Assembly: GCF_900188485.1 (NCBI RefSeq)
Contig: NZ_FZPH01000003.1
Span: forward strand, 434,001 to 498,000
Source: Asanoa hainanensis
GTDB lineage: Bacteria; Actinomycetota; Actinomycetes; Mycobacteriales; Micromonosporaceae
Direction: 5' to 3'
DNA: 64,000 nucleotides
Part shown: piece by piece, positions 61,816-64,000 of the stretch
Position numbering within the stretch: the first letter of the stretch is position 1
Layout: every line of letters starts with the position of its first letter
Made by a program: the position numbers and the translations under genes
The notes under the pieces: model-generated
Seen by the model: the letters and a program-made list of their open reading frames with translations, nothing else
What the model was told of the DNA's origin: nothing
Database searches by the model: none

Positions 61816-62667
61816 ATGCATCACCGGTACGCCACCGTCGACGGTCAGCGGCTCTTCTACCGAGAGGCCGGCTCGCCGGACGCGCCGACAGTGGTGCTGC
61901 TGCACGGCTTCCCGACGAGCTCGTTCATGTTCCGCGACCTGATCCCGCTACTGGCCGACCGCTACCACGTGATCGCGCCGGACCACCTGGGCTTCGGCTT
62001 CTCCGACGCGCCGCCGATCGAAGACTTCGACTACACCTTCGACCGGCTGGCTGACCTCACGGCGGGCCTGCTGGCCACGCTGGGCGTGCAGCGCTACGCG
62101 ATCTACGTGCAGGACTACGGCGCGCCCATCGGCTGGCGGCTCGCCCTGGCGCGCCCGGCCGCCATCACCGCGATCATCACCCAGAACGGCAACGGGTACG
62201 AGGCCGGCCTGGTCGAGGAGTTCTGGGCACCGGTGCGCGAATACTGGCGCGATCCGTCGACCGAAGCCGGCGTCCGGGCCGCGCTGACCCTGGACGCGAT
62301 CCGCTGGCAGTACCTGCACGGCGTACCCGACGAGACCTTGATCTGCCCGGACACCTGGACGCACGACCACGCGCTGGTCAGCCGCCCCGGAAATGACCGG
62401 ATCCAGCTCGACCTCTTCGCGGACTACGCCAACAACCTGCCGCTCTACCCGAAGCTGCACGCGTACCTTCGAGAGAGCGGCGTGCCGGTCCTGGCGACCT
62501 GGGGCCGCAACGACGGCATCTTCGGCCCCGCGGGCGCCGAGGCGTTCGCCGCCGACGCACCCGACGCCGAGATCCACCTGCTCGACGGCGGCCACTTCCT
62601 GCTGGAGAGCCACCTCGACGAGGTGGCCGGCCTGATGCGTGACTTCCTGGGAAGGAGAGTCTCATGA
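61816..62667 (+). CDS. Alpha/beta hydrolase with Asp nucleophile
   Basis: A 283-residue protein. HGFPTSSFMFRDLIP is the oxyanion-hole region, YVQDYGAPIG carries Asp100 as nucleophile and GGHFLLESH the catalytic His. VQDYG is close to the VQDWG of haloalkane dehalogenases, so halide or epoxide chemistry is possible but unproven. GGAGG precedes the ATG. The TGA overlaps the next gene (ATGA). Control by the divergent CGNR protein is likely. Confidence 0.88.
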   Translation: MHHRYATVDGQRLFYREAGSPDAPTVVLLHGFPTSSFMFRDLIPLLADRYHVIAPDHLGFGFSDAPPIEDFDYTFDRLADLTAGLLATLGVQRYAIYVQDYGAPIGWRLALARPAAITAIITQNGNGYEAGLVEEFWAPVREYWRDPSTEAGVRAALTLDAIRWQYLHGVPDETLICPDTWTHDHALVSRPGNDRIQLDLFADYANNLPLYPKLHAYLRESGVPVLATWGRNDGIFGPAGAEAFAADAPDAEIHLLDGGHFLLESHLDEVAGLMRDFLGRRVS

Positions 62668-62945
62668 CACCGGAGTGGAACAAGGTCAGGAACACCGACG
62701 TCGTACGCGCGATGAAGGAATACGACCGGCTGGGCCCGGACACCTTCTTCGCGACACACGGCTTCGCGCCGACCACGACGTACGACCTGGTCAACGGCAA
62801 CAACCACTACCCGCCGAAAGCCATCCTGGGCACGGCCTACGAGTTCGCCACGGGCACCCGCCTGGCCTCGGGCGACTTCGAGGGCGGCAAGACAGGCGCG
62901 GTCAAGGTCCTCGGCGACCTCGGCTTCACGGTCGAACACCGCTGA
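62664..62945 (+). CDS. ScoMcrA N-terminal head-domain-like small protein
   Basis: A 93-residue protein that resembles the N-terminal head of the HNH restriction enzyme ScoMcrA: VVRAMKEYDRLGPDTFF, YPPKAILGTAYEFATG and VKVLGDLGFTVE. In ScoMcrA this head binds a DNA partner site; here it stands alone with no SRA or HNH part. It is coupled by a four-base overlap to the hydrolase gene. GGAAGGAG precedes the ATG. The assignment is by motif memory and is moderate. Confidence 0.6.
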   Translation: MTPEWNKVRNTDVVRAMKEYDRLGPDTFFATHGFAPTTTYDLVNGNNHYPPKAILGTAYEFATGTRLASGDFEGGKTGAVKVLGDLGFTVEHR

Positions 62946-62948
62946 CGA

Positions 62949-62984
62949 GAACGGCCCCCCGGAGAGCTCTCCGAGGGGCCGTTC
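62949..62984. terminator. Bidirectional hairpin terminator
   Basis: Two 18-base arms, beginning GAACGGCCCC and ending GGGGCCGTTC, pair with a single C-A mismatch and no loop bases beyond the central GAG/CTC. It lies four bases after the stop of the small protein gene and ten before the end of metQ, so it serves both convergent genes. No long T-run follows, as is usual in actinomycetes. Confidence 0.88.
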
Positions 62985-62994
62985 CTTCGCGGGC

Positions 62995-63828
62995 TTAGAA
63001 CGCGGGCAGGACCGAGCCCTGGTACTTGTCCTCGATGAACTTCTTCACCTCGGGCGAGTGCAGGAGCCTCTCCAGCTTCACGATCCGCGGGTCGTTCTCG
63101 TCGCCCGTGCGGACGACGACCAGGTTCGCGTACGGGTTGTTCTCGCCCTTCTCCAGCGCCAGCGCGTCCTTGGCCGGGGTCAGGCCCGTCTCGATCGCGT
63201 AGTTGCCGTTGATCACCGACGCGGCGGTGTCCTCCAGGCTGCGGGGCAGCTGGGCCGCCTCGAGCGGCTCGAACTTCAGGTTCTTCGGGTTCGAGGTGAT
63301 GTCGGCCTCGGTGGCCTTCACGCCCGCGCCGTCCTTGAGGGTGATGACTCCGTTGGCGGCCAGCAGGTTCAGCGCCCGGCCCGAGTTCGACGGGTCGTTG
63401 GGAACGCCCACCACACCGCCGACGGGCAGGTCCGCCAGCGACTTGACCTTCTTCGAGTAGACGCCCAGCGGCTCGATGTGGACCGGCTTCAGGGGCGTGA
63501 ACTTGTAGCCCTTGGAGGCGACCTCCTCCTCCAGGTACGGGATGTGCTGGAAGTAGTTGGCGTCCAACTGCTTGTCCTGCAGGGCCACGTTGGGCTGGAT
63601 GTAGTCGTTGAACTCGACGATGTCGAGCTTGAGGCCCTCGGCCGGGGCCAGCTTGTCCGACACGTACTTGAGGATCTCGCCGTGCGGAACCGGACTCACA
63701 CCGACCTTCAGCGGCGCGTCGGCGGCGGAAGCGGAGCCGCCCGCGGAGTCCGAGCCACAGGCGGCCATGCCCAGGCCCAGAACGAGGCTGGCGGTGGCTG
63801 CGGCGGCGATGGCTATGGTGCGACGCAC
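62995..63828 (-). CDS. metQ: MetQ/NlpA-family substrate-binding lipoprotein
   Basis: A 277-residue lipoprotein of the methionine ABC transporter. The signal ends in the lipobox GMAAC. The mature part has LKVGVSPVPHGEILKYV, FNDYIQPNVAL and LDANYFQHIPYLEEE, all typical of MetQ. It binds L- or D-methionine outside the membrane. The GTG at 63828 follows AAAGG. It lies 14 bases after the metI stop, and metN is expected further upstream outside the window. The strong hairpin terminator follows. Confidence 0.93.
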   Translation of the reverse strand: MRRTIAIAAAATASLVLGLGMAACGSDSAGGSASAADAPLKVGVSPVPHGEILKYVSDKLAPAEGLKLDIVEFNDYIQPNVALQDKQLDANYFQHIPYLEEEVASKGYKFTPLKPVHIEPLGVYSKKVKSLADLPVGGVVGVPNDPSNSGRALNLLAANGVITLKDGAGVKATEADITSNPKNLKFEPLEAAQLPRSLEDTAASVINGNYAIETGLTPAKDALALEKGENNPYANLVVVRTGDENDPRIVKLERLLHSPEVKKFIEDKYQGSVLPAF

Positions 63829-63842
63829 GGTGGAACCTTTCT

Positions 63843-64000
63843 CTACCTGTGGGATAGACGCCGAGCGACGAGGTCGCCGAGCATCTGGGCTAGCTGCACG
63901 AAGACGACGAGCAGCACAACGGTGGCGATCATGACTCCGGTCTCGAAGCGCTGATAGCCGTAGCGGATGGCCAGGTCGCCGAGCCCGCCGCCGCCGACCA
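63843..64000 (-). CDS. metI: Methionine ABC transporter permease, C-terminal end (partial)
   Basis: The last 51 codons of metI, cut by the window edge. GGGGLGDLAIRYGYQRF is the typical MetI segment, followed by the last membrane helix (TVVLLVVFVQLAQMLG) and a short basic tail ending in TAG at 63843. It forms the channel for methionine with MetN and delivers substrate from MetQ. Confidence 0.88.
   Translation of the reverse strand, partial: VGGGGLGDLAIRYGYQRFETGVMIATVVLLVVFVQLAQMLGDLVARRLSHR

Noticed and set aside
1-64000. tRNA, rRNA, CRISPR arrays, insertion sequences and prophage genes
   Set aside because: None was recognised on either strand; the only tandem repeat is the coding one at 57910-57963.

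Overview
The window is very GC-rich chromosomal DNA from a filamentous actinomycete. An SsgA-like sporulation protein, an XRE/DUF5753 plus DUF397 pair, a CGNR zinc-finger regulator, a BTAD regulator and MsiK-style sugar ABC operons without an ATPase together suggest Micromonosporaceae or a close relative; this is an inference. About 62 protein genes are supported. I see no rRNA, tRNA, CRISPR array, insertion sequence or prophage. The first 110 bases hold nothing I can call, and the right edge cuts through metI.

Region 1 (0.1-8.4 kb) is a stress and development signalling cluster. It holds a STAS-ATPase fusion, a SigB/SigF-type sigma factor with its own C-terminal STAS domain, a DUF5709 protein, an ANTAR-GAF-PAS-PP2C phosphatase in an operon with a histidine kinase and NarL-type regulator, a free RsbW-like ATPase coupled to an RsbV-like STAS protein, and an SsgA-like protein. 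Together these are the parts of a partner-switching network.

Region 2 (8.5-21.2 kb) is mostly metabolic: LysE exporter with divergent LysR regulator, PRPP synthetase, glycerol kinase, PurC, an orphan sugar-binding lipoprotein, and two very large coupled FtsX-type membrane proteins.

Region 3 (21.2-27.3 kb) is an oxidoreductase operon: MoxR ATPase, VWA protein, then 2Fe-2S, molybdopterin and FAD subunits of a form II-like CO-dehydrogenase/xanthine-dehydrogenase family enzyme. It ends at a 48-bp perfect palindrome.

Region 4 (27.2-32.3 kb) holds small regulatory and housekeeping genes: VOC, AraC, HMG-CoA lyase, a Cys-less HesB-like protein, a pentapeptide protein, HxlR, TetR, DedA and a UBP zinc finger.

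Region 5 (32.3-42.2 kb) is a beta-glycoside locus. A binding protein, two permeases and an animal-type transketolase run leftward. A GH3 glycosidase and a LacI regulator run rightward, facing a second, paralogous LacI gene. The shared control region carries a CebR-like box and a CGAAAGTTTCG-type operator, and the second LacI gene has a related site at its own start.

Region 6 (42.2-52.1 kb) holds an amino-acid permease with divergent Lrp regulator, a septum-formation-like protein, a large exported phosphodiester glycosidase/phosphoesterase, an erythromycin-esterase homologue, a Crp regulator, the XRE/DUF397 pair and a DUF5753 protein that lacks its DNA-binding domain.

Region 7 (52.2-57.4 kb) is an alpha-galactoside locus: two permeases, divergent from a secreted GH27 alpha-galactosidase with two NPCBM-like modules and a binding protein. 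No ABC transporter here carries its own ATPase, so a shared one elsewhere is expected.

Region 8 (57.4-64 kb) holds a Pro/Val/Glu repeat protein, two alpha/beta hydrolases with nucleophilic Asp next to BTAD and CGNR regulators, a stand-alone ScoMcrA-head-like protein, a strong hairpin terminator, and metQ with the end of metI.
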